Shown here: in pieces, positions 8,404-14,516 of the stretch
How the letters are laid out: every line of letters begins with the position of its first letter
Position numbering within the stretch: position 1 is the stretch's first letter
Origin: Ruminococcus sp. UBA4240
Lineage (GTDB): Bacteria > Bacillota > Clostridia > Oscillospirales > Ruminococcaceae
Assembly (NCBI GenBank): GCA_002395525.1
Contig: DGXE01000052.1
Location: forward strand, 1-34,681
DNA length: 34,681 nucleotides
Direction of reading: 5' to 3'
Program-made: the position numbers and the translations under genes
Notes under the pieces: model-generated
The model's database searches: none
What the model saw: only the letters and a program-made list of their open reading frames with translations
Told to the model about the DNA's origin: nothing

Positions 8404-9042
8404 TCATATCCCTCTGCGCCGCATGACGAATATGGCTTTGCCCTGTGTGTCCTCAGCGGGGATCGCACCGTATGTGCGGCTGTCCCCAAGGTCGCTGCGG
8501 TAGTCGTTGAGGACGAATACCGTGCCATCCGGCACCGTATAGGGGAACTGCACTGCCGCCCCCTCCGAGGGAGTGGGATACACTGTATCTTCATACAGAC
8601 CGTAGCCGTTTACCGTCACATAGTCCCCGGCTATGTCCACCACATCCCCCTCAAAGGCGATGACCCGCCCGAAACGGATGCTGCCGTCACGGCGGTATGC
8701 GGTCACATCCCCCTGCTTTAATTTGTCAAGGCGGTAGGTAATGACCAGATCCCCGTCCTTTATCATGGGGTATGCCTTGTTGTCGTGGCACATGAACACG
8801 CCCCCCACATAGGTGAGCAGTGCCCACACCGCAAGGGCTGTAAGCCCTATTTTAAGGAAAAAGGTCAGTGCATAGTACCATGCAGACTTTTTCTTTTTCT
8901 TCCCGGTCTTGGGGGGAGCATCACTCTTTGAAGGCGTTTCTGCCTTCCCTTCATCAGATCTGTCCTGCGCCTTGCCGGTATCAGGCGGCTGCACAGCCTC
9001 TTCCCCGGGGGGAGTACCCTGTTCCTTCTCTGTATCCTGCAC
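8404..9042 (-). CDS. SipA-like, catalytically dead signal peptidase homologue of the pilus operon
   Basis: The 212-residue protein starts at GTG (9042) behind GGAGAGGGG. It has a charged, disordered N-terminus ending in a run of lysines (residues ~48-52), one membrane span (~54-82) and a type I signal peptidase (S26) fold. Box-like landmarks are kept: YPMIKDGDLV, RVIAFEGDVVDI and the GDSRTYGAI near 186-194. Both catalytic positions are changed: where active enzymes have Ser-Met-x-Pro this one has K89-A90-Y91-P92, and the general-base Lys before R-V-I is G125. Streptococcal pilus-island SipA proteins are known homologues that also lack the dyad yet are needed for pilus assembly, so a chaperone or assembly role is likely. 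It is first in the pilus operon. Residue alignment was made by eye. Confidence 0.82.
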   Translation of the reverse strand: MQDTEKEQGTPPGEEAVQPPDTGKAQDRSDEGKAETPSKSDAPPKTGKKKKKSAWYYALTFFLKIGLTALAVWALLTYVGGVFMCHDNKAYPMIKDGDLVITYRLDKLKQGDVTAYRRDGSIRFGRVIAFEGDVVDIAGDYVTVNGYGLYEDTVYPTPSEGAAVQFPYTVPDGTVFVLNDYRSDLGDSRTYGAIPAEDTQGKAIFVMRRRGI

Positions 9043-9119
9043 TGTATTCCCCTCTCCGGAAACGAGCCGTGCCCTCTGTCCTCAAGCAGAAACACTTACC
9101 CATATTTACATCTAATACG

Positions 9120-9148
9120 ATTATAGCGCTAAAAAAGAATTTTTGCAA
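9120..9148 (-). promoter_or_regulatory. Pilus operon promoter, proximal
   Basis: On the minus strand TTGCAA (9143-9148) and a perfect TATAAT (9120-9125) are separated by 17 bases. Transcription would start near 9113, about 70 nt before the GTG start of the SipA-like gene. Confidence 0.65.
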
Positions 9149-9150
9149 GT

Positions 9151-9178
9151 ATTTTAGCAGAAATTCTGCACTTTTCAA
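9151..9178 (-). promoter_or_regulatory. Pilus operon promoter, distal, extended -10
   Basis: On the minus strand TTGAAA (9173-9178) lies 16 bases before TAAAAT (9151-9156), and the -10 is preceded by TGC, an extended -10 element. It would start just upstream of the proximal promoter, so the operon may have two tandem starts. Two TTGACA/TTTGACA words (within 9188-9205) lie further upstream, with no matching -10 seen. Confidence 0.45.
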
Positions 9179-9257
9179 CAATATTTGTCAAAGATGTCAA
9201 ATTCATTTGAATATTTTAACAATGTCGACTAAATATCACGGACATTCGCAGTTTTAT

Positions 9258-9276
9258 TGCCAATATATTATTGTCA
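9258..9276 (+). promoter_or_regulatory. Operator O1 of the LexA-like repressor
   Basis: The 19-bp site TGCCAATATATTATTGTCA is an inverted repeat with one mismatch in its left arm. Read on the other strand it matches the operator before the umuC-like gene (12971-12989) at all but one position. It ends seven bases before the -35 box of the repressor promoter. That promoter also contains the small inverted repeat CTTGACAAG (9283-9291) covering -35. Two TGTCA-type elements flanking -35 at both genes argue for autoregulation by the encoded repressor. Confidence 0.6.
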
Positions 9277-9283
9277 TTTTTGC

Positions 9284-9312
9284 TTGACAAGTAATATTTA
9301 TTGTGCTATACT
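9284..9312 (+). promoter_or_regulatory. Promoter of the repressor-YolD-SRAP operon
   Basis: Consensus TTGACA (9284-9289), 17-base spacer, TATACT (9307-9312). The start would be near 9319, about 120 nt before the repressor ATG. The -35 box lies inside CTTGACAAG, a motif repeated at the umuC-like promoter. Confidence 0.8.
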
Positions 9313-9439
9313 AAAAGTAAGAAATCAAATGCAAGAAGCAGAACTGACAAGGGAAGGCGGCGTCAGGCTGCCCATTCACTGTCAGGGCGATCCATTGTAC
9401 TTTGCATTTGTATACTCATCTCCGAAAAAGGTGATCTCC

Positions 9440-10261
9440 ATGACCAACAAGGAAGAAAAAAAGGTGCTCTTCGGTGCTGTCATCGCCCGGGGGCTGAAGG
9501 ACAGGCGCATATCACAGGCGGCTCTGGGCGATATGCTGGGTGTCTCCCGGAATACCGTCACCAACTGGGTGGCGGATAAGTACAAGCCCGAGCACGACCT
9601 GATAGTAAAGCTGTGCGGCATTTTGGGGCTTAGCCTTGAGGAGCTGTACGGCACCGGGAGCAGTGAGGGCATTTCCGCTGTGGAAAAGCGCCTGCTTGAC
9701 AGCTACCGGCTGCTGTCCGACAGCAGCAAAAGAGCTGTGGAGCGTATAGTTGTCACCCTTGCGGACGAGGAGCTGGCGGAGCAGGACAGATATCTGAAAA
9801 GCTCCTTCCGCCTTATCGAGGTGCCCTCCGCAAAGGCTGCGGCAGGGCAGGGCTTTGCCTTCTCCGGGGAGGCATCCCGTCATGTATTCATCCGCAAGAA
9901 CGAGCTCAACCGCCGTGCCGATGCCATAATAGAAGTATCCGGGGACAGTATGCTGCCGGTATATCACGACGGGGACTTTGTGTATGTGGAGTATGCTGAC
10001 AGCGCCCGCCCCGGGCAGGATGTCATATGCACCACCGCAGACGGAGGTGTCATAAAGCGGCTCACTGCGGACTATCGGCTCGAATCCGTGAATCCCGACC
10101 TCCCCTTCGGGGACAGGTATGAGGATGACAACGTGCGCATAGCGGGCATAGTGTTAGGCCTTGTTGACGGAGGCGACCGTCCTACGGACAGGGAAAACGA
10201 GGCGCTGCACATTCTCTTTGAGGAGGAGCTGCGCAGTCTTGATGCCGGCTCCGATGAATAA
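9440..10261 (+). CDS. Self-cleaving XRE-S24 transcriptional repressor (LexA/CI-like)
   Basis: The 273-residue protein begins with an XRE helix-turn-helix (residues ~10-70; ISQAALGDMLGVSRNTVTNWV). It ends with an S24 autoprotease/dimerisation domain (~125-245). The nucleophile is S170 in VSGDSMLP and the general base K206 in GGVIKRL; the likely autocleavage bond is A135-G136 in AKAAAGQG. This is the architecture of phage CI and of SOS repressors that cut themselves when bound to RecA filaments. The start is the ATG at 9440 behind AAAAAGGTGA; the reading frame is open further upstream but overlaps the promoter. It leads an operon with the YolD-like and SRAP genes and faces a UmuC-like polymerase gene with the same operator, so it most likely governs a small DNA-damage regulon, itself included. 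Confidence 0.85.
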   Translation: MTNKEEKKVLFGAVIARGLKDRRISQAALGDMLGVSRNTVTNWVADKYKPEHDLIVKLCGILGLSLEELYGTGSSEGISAVEKRLLDSYRLLSDSSKRAVERIVVTLADEELAEQDRYLKSSFRLIEVPSAKAAAGQGFAFSGEASRHVFIRKNELNRRADAIIEVSGDSMLPVYHDGDFVYVEYADSARPGQDVICTTADGGVIKRLTADYRLESVNPDLPFGDRYEDDNVRIAGIVLGLVDGGDRPTDRENEALHILFEEELRSLDAGSDE

Positions 10262-10275
10262 GGCAGGTGAACAGC

Positions 10276-10761
10276 ATGACGACCGCATTACCCGCCGATT
10301 TCCCATATAAGGACATATACTTGCGCTGCAGGCCGAAGCACAGCCGCTTCGATGACTTTGATATGCGCCACCCCTCTATGGACACAGGGAAAAGGGCGAA
10401 GATATTCGCTCCCTTTGATGCTCTGGCAGGCTTCTATGAAATGATACTCTCAAAGGAAGTGGCATACGTTCCCAAAAGGATCCCCGATGAGGACAGGGCG
10501 GACGACCTTGACCGCAAGCTGAACCTCCTGTCCCGCCTTATCCAAAACATCAACGATGCAAGGCAGCGGCAGATCCGCCTGTATGTGACCTACTATGTGC
10601 CCTGTGATGACATTCTGAGCGATGCCTACGGCACTCTTGGCCAGTACGTGATAAAGAGCGGCATATGCATGGGGGTAAGTCTTCCTCTGCGCCGCCTGCG
10701 CCTTGACACGGGAGACATCGACTTTGACGACATATACGCAATAACAATTAATAATATATAA
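10276..10761 (+). CDS. YolD-like protein, partner of Y-family polymerases
   Basis: The product of about 161 residues has the YolD-like core HPSMDTGKRAKIFAPFDALAGF near its N-terminal third, then a charged helical stretch and a C-terminal half ending VSLPLRRLRLDTGDIDF. YolD-like proteins are encoded beside UmuC/ImuB-type polymerases in many Firmicutes and are thought to assist or regulate them; the mechanism is unknown. Here it lies 14 bases after the repressor gene and close to a UmuC-like gene with a matching operator. A GTG at 10267 is also in frame, but AGGTGA fits the ATG at 10276 better. The stop codon lies in a perfect 12-bp hairpin, listed separately. Confidence 0.75.
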   Translation: MTTALPADFPYKDIYLRCRPKHSRFDDFDMRHPSMDTGKRAKIFAPFDALAGFYEMILSKEVAYVPKRIPDEDRADDLDRKLNLLSRLIQNINDARQRQIRLYVTYYVPCDDILSDAYGTLGQYVIKSGICMGVSLPLRRLRLDTGDIDFDDIYAITINNI

Positions 10762-10787
10762 TGCAGAATGAACCGTTCTGCATTATA
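10757..10787 (+). repeat. Perfect 12-bp palindromic hairpin between YolD-like and SRAP genes
   Basis: TATAATGCAGAA (10757-10768) pairs perfectly with TTCTGCATTATA (10776-10787) around a 7-base loop. It overlaps the YolD stop codon and precedes the SRAP ribosome site. There is no T-run, so it is more likely a dispersed palindromic repeat or an mRNA stabilising/attenuating element than a terminator. Its AATGAACCGTTCT segment (10767-10779) recurs inverted at 29208-29220 and in degenerate form around 11429-11504. Confidence 0.6.
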
Positions 10788-10808
10788 CATTTCCAGGGGG
10801 TGATAGAA

Positions 10809-11426
10809 GTGTGTACCCGATTTTACATAGACGAAAATGAAAGGCTCTTTGCCCCTGTCATTGCTATGGCAAAAAGGCAGAAGCTTGCAAGGATCTTTCT
10901 TGACAAAGGCTCTCCACTTATTGCCGGGGGTGAGGTCAAGCCCACAAATGTAGTGCCTGTGGTCGCCCCGGATCCCGCCGGGAACAAATCCGTATATCCC
11001 ATGAAATGGGGCTTTACGGACAGTGAGCACGGCAAGCTCATCATTAATGCCCGCCAGGAAAGTGCCTCCTACAAGCCCACCTTTAAGGAGCTGTGGAAGG
11101 GACACCGCTGTGTCATCCCCGCCTCCTACTACATCGAATGGCAGCATTACACCACCCCCTCCGGGCGCAGGGTGACAGGGGACAAATACGCCATACAGCC
11201 TGTTGATTCACAGGTAACGTGGATGTGCGGTCTGTACCGCATAGAGGAGGGCATCCCCGTGTTTGTGGTGCTGACCCGTGAACCCGACAGCACCACAAGG
11301 GACATTCACGACAGAATGCCGGTCATCATACCCGCAGAGCGCATTGTGGAATGGATAACCCCCTCCAACAATCCCGACGAGGTGATGCAGTCCTGCCTGA
11401 CAAGCATGATAGTAGAAAAACAATGA
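10809..11426 (+). CDS. SRAP-domain protein (HMCES/YedK-type abasic-site DNA-protein crosslinker)
   Basis: With the GTG start at 10809 (behind AGGGGGTGAT) the protein has 205 residues and begins with Met-Cys-Thr-Arg-Phe, placing the essential cysteine at position 2, where it is exposed after removal of the initiator. Other SRAP residues are present: N80 and R82 and E84 in INARQES, E110 in PASYYIEW, and H167 in IHDRMPVII. Members bind single-stranded DNA at abasic sites and form a stable thiazolidine crosslink that shields the lesion. The frame is open further upstream to an ATG at 10761, but that start would bury Cys2 and lies inside the hairpin. It is the third gene of the repressor operon, consistent with a damage-response role. 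Confidence 0.9.
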   Translation: MCTRFYIDENERLFAPVIAMAKRQKLARIFLDKGSPLIAGGEVKPTNVVPVVAPDPAGNKSVYPMKWGFTDSEHGKLIINARQESASYKPTFKELWKGHRCVIPASYYIEWQHYTTPSGRRVTGDKYAIQPVDSQVTWMCGLYRIEEGIPVFVVLTREPDSTTRDIHDRMPVIIPAERIVEWITPSNNPDEVMQSCLTSMIVEKQ

Positions 11427-11428
11427 AG

Positions 11429-11504
11429 AATGAAGAATGTATAATGAAACGTTCTGACGGATATCAAGCCACCCGATATCCGTCAGAACATTTCATTCTT
11501 CATT
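11429..11504. terminator. Long bidirectional hairpin between convergent SRAP and umuC-like genes
   Basis: A perfect 15-bp inner stem, GTTCTGACGGATATC (11451-11465) with GATATCCGTCAGAAC (11475-11489), is flanked by a second pair of arms, AATGAAGAATG (11429-11439) and CATTCTTCATT (11494-11504). It fills the whole gap between the two convergent stop codons and probably terminates both. The outer arms resemble the AT-rich palindromic repeat also seen at 10757 and 29208, so it may be a repeat element that took on terminator duty. Confidence 0.65.
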
Positions 11505-11505
11505 A

Positions 11506-12897
11506 TCAGGCTCTGTGTCCGCCTATCTGAGCGTTTCTCTCCATTGCTGTGGCACCGTCGAGAAGGTTGAGCCCTGTTACCACCGCATTCTTGCCGAAGC
11601 GCCCCCTAAGGCTCTGCATGGCGGTCTGCAGTTCCTTTTCCCGCTGCTCCCTTGCGTAGTCCCTGAACATATCCAGCTGTATCTGACCGCCCTCCTCCGA
11701 GAGTCTTTCCGCACAGACGTTGAGCCTGCGGAAAAGCAGCCTGTGATCCGTCCTTGCATCAAAGGAGGACAGCATATCGCCGCAGACACTGCCTGCAAGG
11801 TTCGTTTCCTCCCGAAGATTGACCACTCCGTTTGAATGTGCCGGGTGGAGCCTGCCGTAGAAATCCACCGCCAGCTTTCCTTCATAGTCAGGGACAGCCT
11901 CAAGGCTCCTGAAATCGTAGCCCGCATACCAGCAAAACCGCTTTGACACTACATTTTTGTCACACATATCGGCACACAGGCCGTTTATCATCTCCGCAAA
12001 TACTATCCGTGCCTCATCGTAGCGGTAGGTGCGGGGCAGCACCTGCCCCGAGGAAAGGCTGCGGCTCTCGCTGTGATAGCCCTTTATATCCGCCATGGTA
12101 ACAGGCTCTATCCCCCAGGCGTGGTCTATGAGTATCTGGGCATCTATGCCGAAGCTTTTGTAGAACCATTCCTCGTCCCACAGGCTGCGGGCGGCTATAT
12201 CACCCATAGTGAACATCATGTTGGATTCCAGCTTCCGTGCCTTGCCCCTGCCTATCTGCCAGAAATCCGTAAGGGGCCTGTGCCCCCACAGCAGCAGCTT
12301 GTACCTGTCCTCATCGAGCTCGGCGATACGCACCCCGTCCCTGTCCGGCGGGGACTTTTTCGCCACTATGTCCATAGCCACCTTGGCAAGGTACATATTG
12401 GTGCCTATCCCCACAGTTGCAGTGATACCGGTAGTTTTCAGCACATCACGGATAATGGTCATTGCCATGACGTGGGCAGGGCTCTGACCCTCCCTGCCCC
12501 GGTACAGGTGCAGATAGTCCGTGCAGTCTATGAAGCTCTCATCAATGCTGTATACGTGTACATCATCGGCGGATACATATTTCAGCAGCACCGAGTATAT
12601 CCTTGCGGAGACCCTTTCGTATTCCGCCATTCTGGGAACGGCTGTGATATAGTCCACCTTTGTGCGGTGCTTTCTCTCATAGGCTCGAATAGCCTGCTTT
12701 GCCTCAAAAAGGCGGGGTCTGCCGGGCACGCCTATCGCCTTGAGGGATGGGGATACCGCAAGGCATATGGTCTGATCGCTGCGGCTCTCATCGGCTACGA
12801 GCAGATTTGTCCTCAGCGGATCAAGCCCCCGTGTGACACACTCCACCGATGCATAGAAGGATTTCATATCAATTGCGATGTACTGCCGCTCCGGCAT
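11506..12897 (-). CDS. Y-family translesion DNA polymerase, UmuC-like
   Basis: The 463-residue protein has the Y-family palm motifs: D10 in AIDMKSFYASVE and D119-E120 in VYSIDESFID, which together supply the catalytic carboxylates. The fingers and thumb parts include TVGIGTNMYLAKVAMDIVAKK. Near the C-terminus QLDMF (407-411) is a clear beta-clamp binding motif. It resembles the Firmicutes UvrX/UmuC-like branch, which usually partners with YolD-like proteins, and not the short DinB. These enzymes copy past damaged bases at the price of mutation. The ATG follows GGGGGTGAGG. Its promoter carries the same operator as the repressor gene 3.5 kb away, so it is presumably repressed until DNA damage. 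No umuD-like gene is seen; the repressor is the only S24 protein here. Confidence 0.92.
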   Translation of the reverse strand: MPERQYIAIDMKSFYASVECVTRGLDPLRTNLLVADESRSDQTICLAVSPSLKAIGVPGRPRLFEAKQAIRAYERKHRTKVDYITAVPRMAEYERVSARIYSVLLKYVSADDVHVYSIDESFIDCTDYLHLYRGREGQSPAHVMAMTIIRDVLKTTGITATVGIGTNMYLAKVAMDIVAKKSPPDRDGVRIAELDEDRYKLLLWGHRPLTDFWQIGRGKARKLESNMMFTMGDIAARSLWDEEWFYKSFGIDAQILIDHAWGIEPVTMADIKGYHSESRSLSSGQVLPRTYRYDEARIVFAEMINGLCADMCDKNVVSKRFCWYAGYDFRSLEAVPDYEGKLAVDFYGRLHPAHSNGVVNLREETNLAGSVCGDMLSSFDARTDHRLLFRRLNVCAERLSEEGGQIQLDMFRDYAREQREKELQTAMQSLRGRFGKNAVVTGLNLLDGATAMERNAQIGGHRA

Positions 12898-12933
12898 ATC
12901 CTCACCCCCTGTTATCCGATTTGCAGTAGCTTC

Positions 12934-12962
12934 ATTATAGCATAGTAAATCTTACTTGTCAA
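12934..12962 (-). promoter_or_regulatory. Promoter of the umuC-like gene
   Basis: On the minus strand a consensus TTGACA (12957-12962), 17-base spacer and TATAAT (12934-12939). The -35 box is inside ACTTGACAAGTAA, identical over CTTGACAAGTAA to the repressor promoter. Confidence 0.85.
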
Positions 12963-12963
12963 G

Positions 12964-12989
12964 TGTCATATGACAATAATATATTGTCA
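12964..12989 (-). promoter_or_regulatory. Operator O2 of the LexA-like repressor at the umuC-like promoter
   Basis: TGACAATAATATATTGTCA (12971-12989) has seven-base perfect arms and overlaps a second palindrome TGTCATATGACA (12964-12975). Counting the one within -35, four TGTCA/TGACA half-sites are stacked directly upstream of and over the -35 box. The 19-bp part matches O1 before the repressor gene except for one base, and its distance from -35 (eight bases) nearly equals that at O1 (seven). Confidence 0.65.
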
Positions 12990-12999
12990 TAACAGAGAG

Positions 13000-13043
13000 C
13001 AAAAAACTGCCGGACATCCAGGGCTACCCGACATCCGGCAGTT
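13000..13043 (-). terminator. Terminator of the ABC transporter operon
   Basis: On the minus strand a 10-bp stem AACTGCCGGA (complement of 13034-13043) pairs with TCCGGCAGTT (complement of 13005-13014) and is followed by a run of T residues to 13000. It lies just after the last permease stop and upstream of the umuC-like promoter region. Confidence 0.75.
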
Positions 13044-13056
13044 GATCACAGCCTCC

Positions 13057-13800
13057 TTACAGGCTCAGCTCCTTCTTTCTGAAAATCAGTGACGAAAAGC
13101 CGAGGGAAATGCCGCAGTACACCATGAAGGTGACTATGGTCATTATTATGCCGTGTGAACAGCTTCCCAGCATAAAATCAGACAGGGCGCTCTCGTTGAG
13201 GGCAAAATAGTAGTATCTGTCAAAGAACACCCTCAGCACGACTATATCCCCGATTCCGCCTATGAGCTGGCCTATAAAGCTGAACACGATAAACGCCGCC
13301 AGTGTGGTGGGCATTTTAAGGGTCATAAAGGCAAATACGGATGCCAGCGCCATAGTGATAAGTGCGGAAGAGCCCTGTGACACCATAGTGAACAGATAAA
13401 TCGCAAGGAGCTGCCCTCTAAGGACGTGACCCGTGACAGCGCCGCATATCACCACGGCTGCCCCGCTTGCCGCATACTGCACCGCAAGCAGCACCATGCA
13501 GTCGATAAACTTTGCAATGACGAATTTCGTCCTTGAAAGCCCTCTGCCTATGGCGGCTATGTATACCTGGGATCTGAACTCATCGGAATATACCCCGATC
13601 AGGGCAGACAGGCTGAACACGAGGGTACCAAAGTTGATAAGGGTGGTCGCTGCCACAAAGAAGGCATAGTCATCGTTATAGCCATTCCCCAGGTTGCGAA
13701 ACAGCATGATGATCTCCACCAGTGTCATCAGCAGGAAAGCCGCCAGAAAAACGGGCTTTTTCAAAATGCGGCGCAGATCAGCCATTATGAGTTTTCTCAC
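13057..13800 (-). CDS. ABC-2 type permease subunit (second)
   Basis: The 247-residue product is strongly hydrophobic with about six membrane spans. It begins MRKLIMADLRRILKKPVFLAAFLL, the amphipathic lead-in common to ABC-2 exporter permeases of the bacitracin/lantibiotic-immunity kind, and carries an SDEFRSQVYIAAIGRGLSR block after the second span that is typical of this family. It overlaps the upstream permease gene by four bases and is the last gene before a terminator. The two permeases are related in layout (both have DLRRIL near the start and RKKEL-type ends), suggesting an old duplication forming a heterodimeric channel. Substrate is unknown; peptide antibiotics are a common cargo of relatives. 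Confidence 0.8.
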   Translation of the reverse strand: MRKLIMADLRRILKKPVFLAAFLLMTLVEIIMLFRNLGNGYNDDYAFFVAATTLINFGTLVFSLSALIGVYSDEFRSQVYIAAIGRGLSRTKFVIAKFIDCMVLLAVQYAASGAAVVICGAVTGHVLRGQLLAIYLFTMVSQGSSALITMALASVFAFMTLKMPTTLAAFIVFSFIGQLIGGIGDIVVLRVFFDRYYYFALNESALSDFMLGSCSHGIIMTIVTFMVYCGISLGFSSLIFRKKELSL

Positions 13801-14516
13801 AGTTCAAGCTCCTTCCTTCTGAATACCGCTGCCGAAAGATATGCGGGCAGTATCACATAGACAAGCACTGCGATTATGAGGCGTGCATCAAACGCACCGT
13901 TACACAGTGAAACATATGCAACCTCAACAAGCCCCTTCACCCACAGCTCGGTAAATACCGTATTTAAAAGGGAATCCACCCAGGAAAACACGGCAGGCAG
14001 CAGGAGCACGACCGCAACATCGGTAATGAACGCCGCCGGCACGCTCCAGGAGGCATACAGCACCAGTGATGAAAGTGCAATGCAGTCAAGAAAGACCACA
14101 TAGTGGCATATACAGGAGTATACAAGCATAAGATGGTCGTTTTTCGTGAACAGGATGCTGTCATCCAGTGCCATTACCCCGAACATGAGAAGAAGTATAA
14201 ATCCCAGCTCGAATATGCCGATAATGGCACAGCTCAGAAACTTTGCCGCTACAACGCTGTCACGCTTTATCCCGGCACCTATTGCCCCCTGTATGGTGCC
14301 CGCATGGAGCTCATCGGAATAGACCTTTATTATGGCAAGCAGCGACACCAGAAGGATACCTCCCATGGACAGGAAGGAATCCGCCTTGTCCAGAGCGGTC
14401 TGCTTGTCTTCACTCAAGAGGAATATGGGCATAAAGAGCACCAGAAATACATTGAAGATATGGAATCCCTTTGTACGGAGGATGCGGCGCAGATCCGCCC
14501 TCATGATTCTGATCAT
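13797..14516 (-). CDS. ABC-2 type permease subunit (first)
   Basis: The 239-residue product has about six membrane spans and starts MIRIMRADLRRILRTKGFHIFNVF. After the second span it shows KVYSDELHAGTIQGAIGAGIKRDSVV, the same conserved cytoplasmic segment as its neighbour. It ends SAAVFRRKELEL, close to the neighbour's IFRKKELSL. Its ATG overlaps the ATPase stop in an ATGA arrangement, and its own stop overlaps the next permease start, so the three are translationally coupled. A second in-frame ATG (MRADLRR) is possible, but the coupled start is preferred. Confidence 0.8.
   Translation of the reverse strand: MIRIMRADLRRILRTKGFHIFNVFLVLFMPIFLLSEDKQTALDKADSFLSMGGILLVSLLAIIKVYSDELHAGTIQGAIGAGIKRDSVVAAKFLSCAIIGIFELGFILLLMFGVMALDDSILFTKNDHLMLVYSCICHYVVFLDCIALSSLVLYASWSVPAAFITDVAVVLLLPAVFSWVDSLLNTVFTELWVKGLVEVAYVSLCNGAFDARLIIAVLVYVILPAYLSAAVFRRKELEL

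Larger units (their letters stand above)
9043..9439. other. Divergent control region between pilus operon and LexA-like repressor
   Basis: This 397-base AT-rich stretch has no convincing gene. It holds the two leftward pilus promoters, the rightward repressor promoter with its operator, and a ~120-nt leader before the repressor ATG. The open frame that extends the repressor upstream to 9257 crosses the promoter itself and is therefore not translated as such. The short distance between the promoter sets leaves room for shared control of both transcription units. Confidence 0.6.

Noticed and set aside
9257..9439. Sixty-one-residue N-terminal extension of the LexA-like repressor
   Set aside because: It runs through the operator and both promoter hexamers; the ATG at 9440 has a ribosome site and begins the canonical helix-turn-helix protein.
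12073..12945. Plus-strand frame opposite the umuC-like gene
   Set aside because: Antisense to a polymerase with all catalytic motifs; it also crosses that gene's promoter.
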